Below, piece by piece: positions 33,146-43,780 of a DNA stretch of 64,000 bases (within the stretch, counting starts at the first letter, position 1; the number at the start of each line of letters is the position of its first letter). The notes under the pieces are model-generated. The model was not told where the DNA came from, did no database searches, and was given only the letters and a program-made list of their open reading frames with translations. Position numbers and translations under genes: made by a program. This stretch comes from Salvia splendens (lineage: Eukaryota > Streptophyta > Magnoliopsida > Lamiales > Lamiaceae), in the NCBI RefSeq assembly GCF_004379255.2, contig NC_056040.1:24502120-24566119 (forward strand), read 5' to 3'.

Positions 33146-33532
33146 TTGAATTCATTTCATCTTCTCTTCTTCTCATCTTCTCCATCTTCATCGCCGCCTT
33201 GTACCCGCCGTCGTCGCAGCGGCGGCAGGAGATTCAACCTCGTCGCGCAATTCAACCTTCTCGTCGTCGTTGGCATCGCCGTTGCCGTCACGTTTTGCAG
33301 GAATCGGACGCTGAATTGGAGGAAAAAGGCGTCGCTGATGGTGGAATTGGATGCTAGAGATGAGCGAATCCAAGTTTTGGAAAGGATTGTGGAGAAATTA
33401 GAATCGGAAGATTTGGCTGAGGAGGAAATGCAGAGGTGCTTTGATGAGAAGGAGATGGTGATTAGGGAGATTGGCGGTGGAAGGAGGTGGATGGTTACAG
33501 CCATTGCCACTGCTGCTGCTGTCATATTCTAA
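33146..33532 (+). pseudogene. Captured fragment: coiled-coil frame of unknown origin
   Basis: An open frame of 128 codons begins at the boundary of the conserved left end. It has an Arg-rich segment, a hydrophobic stretch LLVVVGIAVAVTFC, a charged helix ELDARDERIQVLERIVEKLE and a hydrophobic C-terminus WMVTAIATAAAVIF. The GC content is well above the flanks, as expected of a copied exon. I do not recognise the source. It could still be expressed as a short chimeric transcript, but nothing in the sequence shows that. Confidence 0.45.
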
Positions 33533-33739
33533 TTCCATGCTCACAGAAATCATTAATTTTTGTTGATTAGAGTTTCAGATTTGGATAATTGTTGCTAAAT
33601 AATGCACTTAATTTGCTTCAATTTTGTGTTTGCTGCACTTGGATTTATTTTTTATCACTACTATTATGAGAATTTGATTTCTTGAATCTTGATGGTGCTT
33701 GAGTTTGGAATTAGATCACTTCATATTTATGTGTTGTTC

Positions 33740-34257
33740 TTTGTGTTTTGTAAACAAGAGTGAAGTAAAATCAGAATAAGAGTGATGTGTTTTGTAAACA
33801 GAGTGAAGTAAAATCAGAACAGGAGTGATGTGTTTTGTAAACAAGAGTGAAGTAAAATCAAAATAAGAGTGATGTGTTTTGTAAACAAGGGTGAAGTAAA
33901 ATCAGAATAAGAGTGATGTGTTTTGTAAACAAGAGTGAAGTAAAATCAGAATAAGAGTGATGTGTTTTGTAAACAAGAGTGAAGTAAAATCAGAATAAGA
34001 GTGATGTGTTTTGTAAATAAGAGTGAAGTAAAATCACAATAAGAGTGATGTGTTTTGTAAACACGAGTGAAGTAAAATCACAATAAGAGTGATGTATTTT
34101 GTAAACAAGAGTGAAGTAAAAGAGTGATGTGTTTTGTAAACAAGAGTGAAGTAAAATCAGAATAAGAGTGATGTGTTTTATAAACAAGAGTGAAGTAAAA
34201 TCAGAATAAGAGTGATGTGTTTGTAAACAAGAGTGAAGTAAAATCAGAATAAGAGTG
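33740..34257. repeat. 44-bp minisatellite of element B (about 12 copies)
   Basis: Tandem units of GAGTGATGTGTTTTGTAAAC plus AAGAGTGAAGTAAAATCAGA, with a 44-bp step visible between 33911 and 33955. Same unit as in element A. Confidence 0.93.
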
Positions 34258-34259
34258 AT

Positions 34260-34831
34260 TGTTAATTTTTAGCTATTTATATATTGAAAGCATCACATGT
34301 TTAGTGAATCTCAAGTCTCCACTGACCAAAACCTACAGTCTTTCCATCTCTCACTCTCTCCTCTTCACTTACCTATCCTCTCTCTCACTCACGTTTTCCG
34401 GTGGATAAACCGTCCAATCCGGCGATACAAAGCTCAATTTCTACAAAATATGATTCGAAGAGAATGACGAGTCGTCTTCGGCGCTCGATTTCGCCATGTC
34501 ACTGTCGTCGTGCTCAGACTGCTTCTCCGACCTCCTCTGCGGCGAGGCCTCCAGTAGTATTATCTCCTCCGGTAGAGGATATTTCTCGCCGGAATACTCA
34601 TCGAACTTCGATTCTCAGGCATCGGACGCCACGGAGTACATCTCCGGGCTGTTGGAAAATGAGAGAGATCTAGCCGGAATCAGTATCTGCCGCGCCGTCA
34701 TTCATCCGATCGATGCGTCGGTTAGATCTCTTTCCTCCTCGTTGCTGCCTCTATCCTCCTCTCTTCCACCTCACCACTACCTCCGCCTTCAACATCACCA
34801 TCCTCCTCGGGCGGTTCCCCGCGTAATTTGA
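34260..34831 (+). pseudogene. Captured cyclin D (CYCD1-like) leader and N-terminal exon fragment
   Basis: From the ATG at 34496 the frame reads MSLSSCSDCFSDLLCGEASS, SPEYSSNFDS, then EYISGLLENERDLAG. Plant D-type cyclins of the CYCD1 kind begin in this way, with the retinoblastoma-binding LxCxE motif (here LLCGE) and the IAxLLEDERxF segment before the cyclin box. The cyclin box is absent and the frame turns into Ser/Pro/His-rich residues, ending at 34831. The CT-rich stretch 34320-34400 and TTTATATATTG near 34267 look like a captured leader and promoter. Confidence 0.65.
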
Positions 34832-34982
34832 GTGCATATTTAAATTTTATAGTGTAATTTCCAAAAATACCCTTGGCCTATTTTGTATTATTAAAATAAA
34901 TAATATTTGTTCCATTAAGATGTGTGGCTGAGATTTGTTCTCTAGTTATACACTTAAGATTAGTTATATCTTGATCACTAAC

Positions 34983-34985
<3 letters not shown>

Positions 34986-35018
<33 letters not shown>
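34986..35018. repeat. (TA)n microsatellite
   Basis: A TA run at the right end of element B. Confidence 0.93.
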
Positions 35019-35020
<2 letters not shown>

Positions 35021-35841
35021 ACTTTTTTTAGAACATGCTTACGGTCTAATTCTAGATGTTATATACCAGTTTTCTCGTTTACCAAGCAAATGAAAATAAT
35101 GTATCTTTATGTATATAAAGATTTTCTGAGTTTTGTACCAAAATGTGATATCATTTTTATTAAAATAATCGGGTAAGGGTTGTTACATTGATCTTTGCAA
35201 TGAGTCTTAAGTCAAAATTGTAACTAAATTAATATTAAAATAAATAAATAAATAAGTTTGATTAACCACAATAAAAGTTAATTAATATTTAAAGTAGGTT
35301 AAATAAAGATCCAATAAAAAATTTTGTAAATCAAAATGCATTAATACAAGGACTTAATAAAAAAGAAATTGTGAAATAATCTTATGAAATAATATGTATT
35401 AGTACAAGTACCTCTACACATATTTTGCCGAAAATAAATTGTACCTAATTATATGCTCACCATACCATAATAATCTATTTAATATTTAAATTAAATAATT
35501 AAAGTTGTGCATTACTGCGCTTATCTCAAATAGTTGGTAATCTCTTTAATAATTGTATTAATATTCTGTTTTTATAACTCAAAGGAAAGTAACAATACTC
35601 ATCTTAGCCAGTGGTTTTAATGAGGTCATATTTCTAGCCTACTAAAAACATAAAATAATTAATATAAGTGATGTACTCATGCTAGATTCCGATGCTAACG
35701 TACCATTAATGATGATACATCATCTTTTCCCGGCCGTTTCTTCCTTCTTTTATTGTTTATTTTACCTGTAATTATTTTCTTATTTCTCTTTATCATTAAA
35801 CAATAAATATCACATAGTGAAAGTAGTCAAGATACAAAACG
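35019..35841. other. AT-rich intergenic sequence upstream of the DC1 gene
   Basis: No open frame or element boundary was recognised. Confidence 0.45.
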
Positions 35842-36029
35842 TAGAATGAAAGTAAAGAAACTTGATGAGCAAAACCAAATAGAATCCGATTTTCTTTGTA
35901 GTAAAGTTAGAAATTTTAATGCAATTGTTTTGTCTTAGAATGAAAGTAAAGAAACTTGATGAGCAAAACCAAATAGAATCCGATTTTCTTTGTAGTAAAG
36001 TTAGAAATTTTAATGCAATTGTTTTGTCT
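35842..36029. repeat. 94-bp tandem duplication in the DC1 promoter
   Basis: The block starting TAGAATGAAAGTAAAGAAAC at 35842 is repeated at 35936 with no difference that I can see. It ends 20 bases before the TATA box, so any promoter elements in it are doubled. Confidence 0.92.
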
Positions 36030-36048
36030 TTATCTGTTTAATTTAGGG

Positions 36049-36058
36049 TATATAAATA
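36049..36058 (+). promoter_or_regulatory. TATA box of the DC1 gene
   Basis: TATATAAATA lies about 110 bp upstream of the start codon, which leaves room for a leader of roughly 80 bases. Confidence 0.7.
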
Positions 36059-36166
36059 CAAGGGCCGTGCACGATCTATTACTCAAACCAGCTCAATCCA
36101 TTGATATTTGGACATCCAAAAAAAGGCATATTTTTTTTTCAGTAACAATTCAAAATTCAAACTCTC

Positions 36167-38965
36167 ATGCAACCCAATCTCATTCCCACTTCTAATTCCA
36201 AACTCTTTCCCACTCCCACTCCTAATTCCAATCTCTTTCCCAATACCATTCTCAATCCCACTCCCAATACCATTCTCAATCCCATATTTGGAATAACCTC
36301 TTTCCAGCCCAACTATATTGCTCCCTATGGCGGCGCACAAGCTCATGCTCAGTCCTCGTGGCAACAACGTCCCGACCCTAAGGCACAGTCGACATGGCAA
36401 CAAGGTCCTGACCCTCACGCTCAGTCCACGTGGGAAATAGGTCCTTATTCTCAGGCTCAGTCCACATGGCAACAAGGTCCTTATCAAAGTTCTTACCCTT
36501 CGACTCTGTCCACGTGGCAACAAGGTCCATACTCTCAGGCTCAGTCCACGTGGCAACAAGGTCCTTACCAAGGTTCTGGCCCTCCGGCTCAATTCACATG
36601 GCAACAAGGTCCTTACCCTCAAGCTCAACCCACGTTGCAACAAGGTCCTCATGCTCAGGCACAGTCCACATGGCAACAAGGTCCTTATCAAAGTCCTTAC
36701 CCTTCGACTCAGTCCACGTGGCAACAAGGTCACGACCGTCTGGCTCAGTCCACATGGCAGCAAGGTCCTTACCCTCAAGCTCAGTCCACGCGGCAACAAG
36801 GTCCTTTCCAAAGTCTTGACCCACTGGCTCAATCCACATGGAAACAAGATCCTTATCAAAGCCCTTACCCTCAAGCTGAGTCCACGTGGCAACAAGGTCA
36901 TTACCCTCCCATACTTGGAGGTGGAAGCAACTCTCAAACTCAATCAACATGGCAGTCAAATCCATATCCTCAATCTCAGTCCGTAATTGGAAGTGGAAGC
37001 AACTCCCAAACTCAATCCATACCTCAGGCTCAGCCTAGTGCAGAAGGAGACCCATCCTTGCAGATCAAAAAAAAAAAGATTGATGAAGAAAGAATTGCTT
37101 ATAATCCAAAAGTGATTATTAGGAAGGTTGAAAGAGTCGTGGATCCAGACAGCGAGAGCTCTTCAGTGTGCTGCGCGTGCAGTCAGCGCATCTTCTCAAC
37201 TCCCTCAATAACATTCTCTCGGGGCAACGAAGAAAATCTTTTCCTGCACGAACAATGCACCACTCTTCCACTCCAATATCTCCACGAGCTTCACCTACAC
37301 CACCCCCTTTTCCTCATCAACCACCTCTTGCACCCTCCTCTTCAACCTACTCAATTTACTTGCCATAACTGCAACCAAACATGTGGGACTTCCTTCTATC
37401 AATGTCCTCACCCCACCTGTGATTATCGACTCGACTTGTTGTGCATTTTGCAGCTCAAGATCAAGCACAGAAGCCACAAGCACGCCTTGACGCTCATCAG
37501 GCTAAAGGACTCGTGCTCTTTAACCTGTGGCGCCTGCAACAGTAAGCACGAGTCAGAATCAGAGGCAGAGACGGAGAAGCTCAGTCTGTCCTATTTATGC
37601 AGCCTTTGCGGTTACTGGATTCATCCAGATTGTGCTTCATTACTCAACGCCCTCCATTATAAACATCACCCACATTCTCTTTTTCTCATCTATAATCTCC
37701 CTACTTCACCTCATTCCAAATGCTTCATCTGTTTTCAACATCATAAGGGAACCTCAGGGGTTTTTGTTTGTCTCAAATGTACTAATTATCTTGTTCACAT
37801 CAACTGCGCCGTCCAAGATCCCCATACTTTCAAGCCAGGTATGTATACCTCCATTCACAGATAAATATACTTCTATTATTTACTGATTTATGATTTTGCA
37901 GTGCTTATGCGAGATGCAAAAGCCTGCGACTTAGGTCGTTTGCCAATGGCAAACGAACACACGAGTCTGATTCCCTATATTAGACATGATATTAGCAGCA
38001 GCAACAGCGATGATGGTGACAGTGATCCATCTAAAATCCATGAACATCCATTGATATTCCATGAAAGTGAGGAGGATGAGAAGCAGTCTCACCGCCGCGT
38101 ATGCAATGCATGTGTCCAATACGTTTCTCCCCCATTCTACAGTTGCTCTGAATGTCCAGATTTCTTTCTCCACGGATGCTGCGCTCGTCTTCCAGCGCTA
38201 ATCACGCACCCTGCCCACGCAGAGCACAACCTCGTGCTCCACTCCAAACCGCCCAAAACCGGCTTCTCCTGCAGAGGTTGCCATCTACGCTGCAATGGAT
38301 TCGCATACTCTTGCGAAACCTGTGACGACTTCACGTTAGATGTCATCTGCGGCCTCATCAACCCCGCGATAACACACGAACCCCACAAGAGCACCCACAT
38401 TCTCTTCATGTCTCGCAGCATGATCATCGATGAGAAGTGCAGCTGCTGCACCTCCATCTTGAACGGGATCTGCTATGAGTGCAGCAGTTGTCCTAGCTTC
38501 AAGCTACATGTCAGATGCGCCATTCTCCCCAAAACTGTTCGCCACGGCTATGACCAGCACCCTCTTCGGCTGACTACAAAAGCCCCGGAAGGAGGTGCCA
38601 ATGGTACTGCTGAGTTCTTCTGTGAGGTCTGTGAAGAACGTATCGACATAGAGCGGTGGAACTACAGTTGCAGCGAGTGTGATCAGTGGTTTCACGTTGA
38701 TTGCATTCCCTTTATCGATCAGCTTTCTAGGATCAAGTTGGGTTCTCGTGTTCGTGTGGACATCCATGGCTGCCCCTTGGCGCTGGTTCGACGGGATGAT
38801 TCTGTTTGCGGCGGCCGCAAGTGTGGATCTTGTCGAGAAACATTGAGGATGGGTGATGATGGTCTAGCTTATGAGTGCTCCGACTGTTTCTTCGGCTTGC
38901 ACCAAAACTGTGCCAACCAACATTTGTTCAAGAGTTATAATGAATCATGTAATTTCTATTTTTAG
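36167..38965 (+). CDS. DC1-domain protein with N-terminal STWQQGP repeats, 911 residues
   Basis: Two exons: 36167-37838 and 37902-38965, with a 63-bp GT-AG intron (GTATGT to TTTTGCAG) that splits a Val codon. Residues 1-47 are Asn/Pro-rich. Residues about 48-250 are some 14 imperfect repeats of 12-18 residues around STWQQGPYPQAQ. From residue 333 on come repeated DC1 units, zinc-binding Cys/His modules: CCACSQRIF, CHNCNQTCGTSFYQC, CGACNSK, LCSLCGYWIHPDCA, CFICFQ and CLKCTNYLVHINCA in exon 1, then at least five more CxxC units with HxxC partners in exon 2 (for example CEVCEERIDIE and CSECDQWFHVDC). The family is expanded in plants and linked to stress and hormone signalling; the ligand of this member is unknown. 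A TATA box and duplicated promoter block precede it. The frame is open throughout, so it is probably functional. The Trp/Gln/Gly-rich N-terminal array is not a usual DC1 feature as far as I know. The long minus-strand frame over the array is a shadow. Confidence 0.88.
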
Positions 38966-39130
38966 TATTTAATAATGAAAACGATGCAAATTTCTTTCAT
39001 TATAATCTGCGCATTAATATGATACCATTTTTCTAAATCCCGTAATATGAAACCATTTCATGATATTATTTCAGCATATGGTAAATGATGATCTACATTT
39101 TTTACGACTACAAACTCATTCACACACTAA

Positions 39131-39861
39131 GAGCATCAGCAATGGCGGACGTCCCTCCGGACGTCCGCGCGGGACGTCCGCCATTAGGCGCGAAGGAGGC
39201 GGACGCGGACGTCGCTTGCGGAGACCGGAGATCCGCAGCTTTCCGACGACGTCGCTAGTGGTAGTGGTAGTGATGCGGGTGGTAGTGGTGCGGGTGGCAG
39301 TGGTGGGGATGCTGATGACTTACGCCGACGAATTAACGAAGAGGTGCGGGCCGTTACGTCCAAGGAGATAAATCGCTTGATACAAGTGGCCTTGCAGCAG
39401 CAGCCGGTGGTACCTCGACCCATCCATCGTCGAGCTATAGTACCCCGGGACCAAATCGCTGCACACCGTCGGTTGTATAAGGACTATTTCGCTCCGGAGC
39501 TGCGGTTTGGGAGAACATGTTCCATATAATTGAAGAGGTATAGACACGGAGTGGTGCACGTTGATATTTTTAATATAATTTGTTTAAAAAAAATTTGTTG
39601 AACCCTACTTTTTTTATTTTTTTATTTAATGAAATTATCATTGCACTTTCTCCGTCCGTATTCGTGTCGAAATTTTAATTCCGTAAATTATTTAATTTCG
39701 TAAATTTGGTGAATTTTTATTATTGTGGATGTCTGTCGGGATGTCCGCCATTGTGCAGTGGGATGTCCTTATAACGTGGCAGTACAGTGGGAGGTCCTTA
39801 TGACAAGGCAGGAGGTGTTTTTGAGAAATCCGTCGGGACATCCGTCCCACTGTGGATGCTC
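39131..39861 (+). mobile_element. PIF/Harbinger deletion derivative
   Basis: The inverted ends are GAGCATCAGCAATGG and GAGCATCCACAGTGG, with target duplication TAA (39128-39130 and 39862-39864). It keeps a short piece of transposase. Confidence 0.85.
39344..39529 (+). pseudogene. Harbinger transposase N-terminal remnant
   Basis: The frame EINRLIQVALQQQP followed by IAAHRRLYKDYFAPELRFG corresponds to the N-terminal region of PIF/Harbinger transposases (the HxRLxxDYF segment before the FRRRFRM motif). It ends before any catalytic residue. Confidence 0.5.
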
Positions 39862-39864
39862 TAA

Positions 39865-41093
39865 GGCTCCATTAGTTATCACAGAATTGGGATTATGGAA
39901 TTAGAATTGGACTTCAATTTCAAATCCAGCGTTTGAAAAAAATATATGAATTTGGAATTGAATTTCAATTCCAATATCTCTCAATTTCTACAATTTGAAT
40001 TTCATATCAAAAATAGAAAATTAAAATTTCAAATAGTTATAAAATTAAATACTTTTACACGCTATATAATTATAACGCAGATTACACACACAATCACCCA
40101 CAAGTTTACACACGCACACAGCCACACAGTTACACACAGAGATACACTTTGTTAGGCTATCCACAATGGCGCCTAGCGCACCGCCTAGCCGAGCGCCGGC
40201 GCTAGGCGAACCATTGCAGCTTCCGAAAACCGCCGAGCGGTTTTTCGGAATTAAAAATCGCCTAAAGCTAGGCGGTCGACGGGCGCTGGGCGATGCGCTG
40301 GGCGATCCGCTCGGCGCCATTGCAGCGTCGGGATCGCCCAGCGGTTTTTTTGTTATTTTTTTTAAATTTTCGATACACTATATATACGCGATTTGCACTT
40401 CATTTTCATTCGCACCACTTGTATTAACGAGTACTCTCTCTATTTTTAAGTAATGTATTTTTTTTAATGTAATTTTTATTATTAATGTACTTTTTTAAAA
40501 TTTTAGTACTTTTTTAAATTTATTGTACTTTTTAAATTTATTGTATTTTTTTTAAAATTAAAATAGTATTATTAATGTTTCTCGTATATGTCTCGTAAAT
40601 TAAATTCCGTATATTGTGTTATTAGTGATGTGGCTATTGATGTGGCTGGGCTATTTATGATATGGCTAGGCTATGGCTGGGCTATTTCTGATGTGGCAAG
40701 AGGATTTTTAGTATTGATGATGTGGCAGAAGGAGTTTGTGGCTGGGCTACGGCTAGGCTATTGCTGGGCTATCACCACTGTGGATACCCTTACAAACAGC
40801 CACACACATAATTAACACCCCCCCCCCACCCCACAACACACACACATTTACACACACAGTTTCACCTACACATACACTGAACATAGTTACACGCACATAT
40901 GCACACTCACAGTCACACACACACATACTACACTCATGTGAGTGTGTGCGCTTAATTTCTTTAAATTCAATTTCATATCAATTGCATCATTTTTATCAAA
41001 CAAAGGATTTTGAATTGAATTCAATTCCTTCCAATTCAATTCCGTAGAATTTTAATTCCAATTGAATTCCAATTCCATGCACTGAACGGACCC
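39865..41093. mobile_element. Tourist-like (PIF/Harbinger) MITE, interrupted
   Basis: The left end GGCTCCATTAGTTATC and the inverse right end GGGTCCGTTCAGTGC are flanked by TAA at 39862-39864 and 41094-41096. The arms share AATTGGAATT-type blocks. The interior has CA-rich tracts (40080-40150 and 40800-40930), and another Harbinger sits at 40155-40789. The left TAA is shared with the preceding element. Confidence 0.55.
40155..40789. mobile_element. PIF/Harbinger-type non-autonomous element
   Basis: The inverted ends are GGCTATCCACAATGG and GGGTATCCACAGTGG, with TTA duplications at 40152-40154 and 40790-40792. It contains GGCGCT-rich palindromic sequence and GGCTGGGCTAT repeats. No coding region. 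Confidence 0.85.
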
Positions 41094-41149
41094 TAATCTA
41101 TCTAGATGACTCAAACCCCTACCTACTAGTTGAAGGGGAAGAATCTTAC

Positions 41150-41412
41150 TTGCCCGCAGGGGCGTAACGCAGTTTGCAACGGAGGGGCAGATCTTGCTGC
41201 AATGAGCTTGGGTTCGAATCCCACTGCTGTCGTGTAGTTGCTTTCATCTCTCAGGCACAAGTGTGAGGCCTTGGGAGATGGGCTTCTGGCAGCCAGTGGG
41301 TTAAGGTCTCCCCCTTAACGGACTACTGCGTACCCTGATTGAACCCTCTCACATGATATCGGGCCGGAGTGTGGGGGCCGCCAAGGCGACGGAATCGCCT
41401 TTTTCTGCTGCA
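41150..41412 (+). mobile_element. tRNA-derived SINE with 17-bp target duplication
   Basis: The 17-bp direct repeat AAGGGGAAGAATCTTAC flanks 263 bp exactly (41133-41149 and 41413-41429). The element has a perfect polymerase III B box (GGTTCGAATCC near 41211) and an A-box-like segment near 41161, which identify a tRNA-type SINE. Near the 3' end GGCGACGGAATCGCC can form a hairpin followed by TTTTT, a possible polymerase III stop. It lies about 570 bp beyond the 3' end of the OSD1/UVI4 coding region. Confidence 0.9.
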
Positions 41413-41429
41413 AGGGGAAGAATCTTACA

Positions 41430-41985
41430 TATTGATGTTTGACAAATGAACAGTAGATGAAATAAACATGCTCCTTTTAGTTGATAAAGAACTTGGCAGA
41501 CATGAGACATATGTAACCCTGGCATTATATTTCCAGTTATATATTTATCAATATTCCATCTTCACATAGAGAAACATAGGGTGAGAGGTATAAGGAGCCA
41601 ACTATGGTCACACAACATACATCAAGATACTCAACAGTAACCAGCAGAAAATGAGAACTTTACATGTATTTTTCTGCATGTATTGAGTAGCAGGAGTAAA
41701 AACAATTAATTACTCCAGCAAGTTTCAACAAGCTCTCTTGTTCTTGCCTCTGCTAATCTACATAGCCTCTAATGGCATATATGAACATGGATAGAGAACT
41801 AAAGAAGTTCTCAAAAGTGGATAGTTTGATCATCAAGGGATGATCGTGAAACTAAGAATCCGATCATCAAGAGATGATCAACTGTACTAACCAGTCAGAT
41901 GTTCAATGTCCTCTGACTACCCCAAATCCTTAAATCTCAACCTTGATTGAGGAAAATGATGCAACTCGTGATAAACGGTCAAACC
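41430..41985. other. 3' flank of the OSD1/UVI4 gene
   Basis: No coding or repeat boundary is visible. It probably holds the 3' untranslated region on the minus strand. Three GATGATC-type repeats occur near 41830-41880. Confidence 0.4.
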
Positions 41986-43283
41986 TCAGCGCATTGACAT
42001 CAATGTCCTCACTCTTTTCTGCCTTTCAGCTTTCTTAGCAGATGGAGTGCTCTTTAGCTTATGAAGCTCCTCCATCACCACTCTTTCAACCACCTCGATG
42101 TTGTTTAAGAGCTTCTTTTGAGGTGTTAAGCAAGTTGAACCTCCTTCACTCTGATTGGTAGCATTGAGCAATATCTTTGGCACTTTGCCCACTGTTGGTG
42201 GGCAGCACCTAATTCCAGCTGTGGAAAGTGGGGAAGTCACAGAAGGATCTTGCTCGAGCTGAGCAAATGATGTAGATACAGATGGATCGTGAACTATCTG
42301 GTCCTGGAGTAGAGGACTCTCAGTTTCTAGGCCTTCACCTTCTTCCCGACGTGCTCTTCTTCTCTCAATTGCCTGACCATAGAATCGCCTCAAAATTAGT
42401 ACTACTAGACAAGATTGTTCAAAGATCAAAACTTGTTTAATTGAACTTTCTACATATTAGTATCAGCCAGAAACCTGTACAAGGTTAAGCACTAAACATG
42501 TTGATGCGCAATCATGCAACATTTGTAAGACTTGTTTTGCATAAAAAGCAAAGCTAAAAAAGGCATATGCATGACTTCATCCAATAAATGGTTTTGCTGA
42601 ATTTGCTCTGAACTCAATAAGTTGACTCTTGGGATTCTGAACCAACATTTAAGACAATCGTAGACTAATCTTTTATCTTAAATAAATGAAATAGTAATTA
42701 GAGGCAATATGGTGACACAGGCCACTAATGTTTTTCCATAATTGATAATAAATTTCTCTCTGGTTATTGAATGTCAGTCAATGTAAACACTAAACACAAA
42801 GCTAAATCAAGAAGTATTACTTTCCAAGCAACACAAGTAAAGAAACAATCAACTAATTTCAAAAAATTCCCACATTACCCTCATTACAGCAGTGATGTCC
42901 CTGAGAGGTTTCCTTGGATACCAAGCAGGCAACCGGATGCTTCCTCGCCCTCGGAAACCACCTCGACCACGGCCACTTCCCACCGCAGGGGACATGTTTT
43001 CTCGCCCCATGCCCAGTGATGATGATCTACTGTAGTTTGGGGAACGCCCAAATCTTGAACTTCCAAGGCTACCCCTTCGACGAGCAACCCCTCTCGATGG
43101 TGGCATACCCACCATTGAAGCTCCTCTCCACCGGAAGGGAGTTCCAGTTGATTGATCCTCGGCCTCATCCACTAAGACGAAGACATCAGAATTGCTATTA
43201 CCATCCCCAACGATCCGCCTCCTGTTGCTGTACGAGACCATAGCGTCGTTATCCCTTGGTAATCTATCTCTTGTCTCCGGCAT
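41986..43283 (-). CDS. OSD1/UVI4 (GIGAS CELL1/POLYCHOME) family APC/C inhibitor, 263 residues
   Basis: The exons are 43283-42879 and 42372-41986, with a 506-bp GT-AG intron between codons 135 and 136. The product starts [10 protein letters not shown] and shows the signature motifs of the plant UVI4/OSD1 family: GREN at residues 93-96 (GxEN box), an Arg/Gly-rich stretch at 104-114, [13 protein letters not shown] at 121-133 with a D-box-like RxxL (124-127), [34 protein letters not shown] and the C-terminal LMSMR (MR tail). In Arabidopsis these proteins hold back the anaphase-promoting complex through these motifs. UVI4 loss promotes endoreduplication and OSD1 loss skips meiosis II. Both exons keep an open frame, so the gene looks functional. 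On the minus strand GTATAA near 43773 may be a TATA box, and an AAG/GTACAG site near 43585 hints at a leader intron. Whether this is the OSD1-like or UVI4-like paralogue cannot be decided here. Confidence 0.92.
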
Positions 43284-43771
43284 TCTATCAAATTCGCCAA
43301 GAACACAATACATTGTTGCAATCAGATAAAAACAGAAGCAACACTAATGAATTCTTATTGATTAGTAGTATTTAAAAAGTTCATACACCGAAATATCTAT
43401 AACCCTAAATCAACTAAAAATTGAAATACAAACACTCCGGAAAATAGAAAACCAGCAACAACAGACATAATCAGTAATGAAAATCACTTCGAAACATCAT
43501 CCGACACAAAACCTATCAGTTTTCGACATGTAGGTGAACTAATCGAGAGAATCCCCAAAAAAGAATATGAACATTTCTTCTGTACCTTAATTTTGTGTGG
43601 AACTTCTTGAGAGGGCTTCAATCGAGCAAGTAAAGTAGATTTACACAGCTATGGAGGCGGGCATTCAGCTGAGTGAAGTGAGAGAAAGTGATGAAAAAGA
43701 AGAGATTTGGAAATTTGATGTGCGAGACAGAGAAGGGAACTGGCAAATTTTGAAATGATTTTTGGGCGGAC

Positions 43772-43780
43772 TTTATACTC
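43772..43780 (-). promoter_or_regulatory. Possible TATA box of the OSD1/UVI4 gene
   Basis: On the minus strand GAGTATAAAG lies about 490 bp upstream of the start codon. That distance fits a leader containing an intron. A GGGCGG-type motif next to it is only loosely E2F-like. Confidence 0.4.

Larger units (their letters stand above)
32938..34985. mobile_element. (TA)n-flanked element B carrying captured gene fragments
   Basis: The ends are GAGTAGTGATC and, inverted, GAGGTTAGTGATC, next to microsatellites on both sides. Its first 200 bp (to AATTGAATTCATTT near 33157) and last 145 bp match element A, and the 44-bp minisatellite is shared. The cargo differs: an unidentified coiled-coil frame and a cyclin D fragment with leader sequence. 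It is oriented like A. Confidence 0.7.

Noticed and set aside
36083..36943. 286-codon open frame on the minus strand with LRVRTLLPCGLS repeats
   Set aside because: It is the antisense shadow of the STWQQGP array of the DC1 gene. It has no domain, and the plus-strand frame has a TATA box, a spliced continuation and recognised zinc modules.
41200..41230. Free-standing tRNA gene suggested by the B box
   Set aside because: There is no cloverleaf or acceptor stem. The B box belongs to a SINE with exact target duplications.
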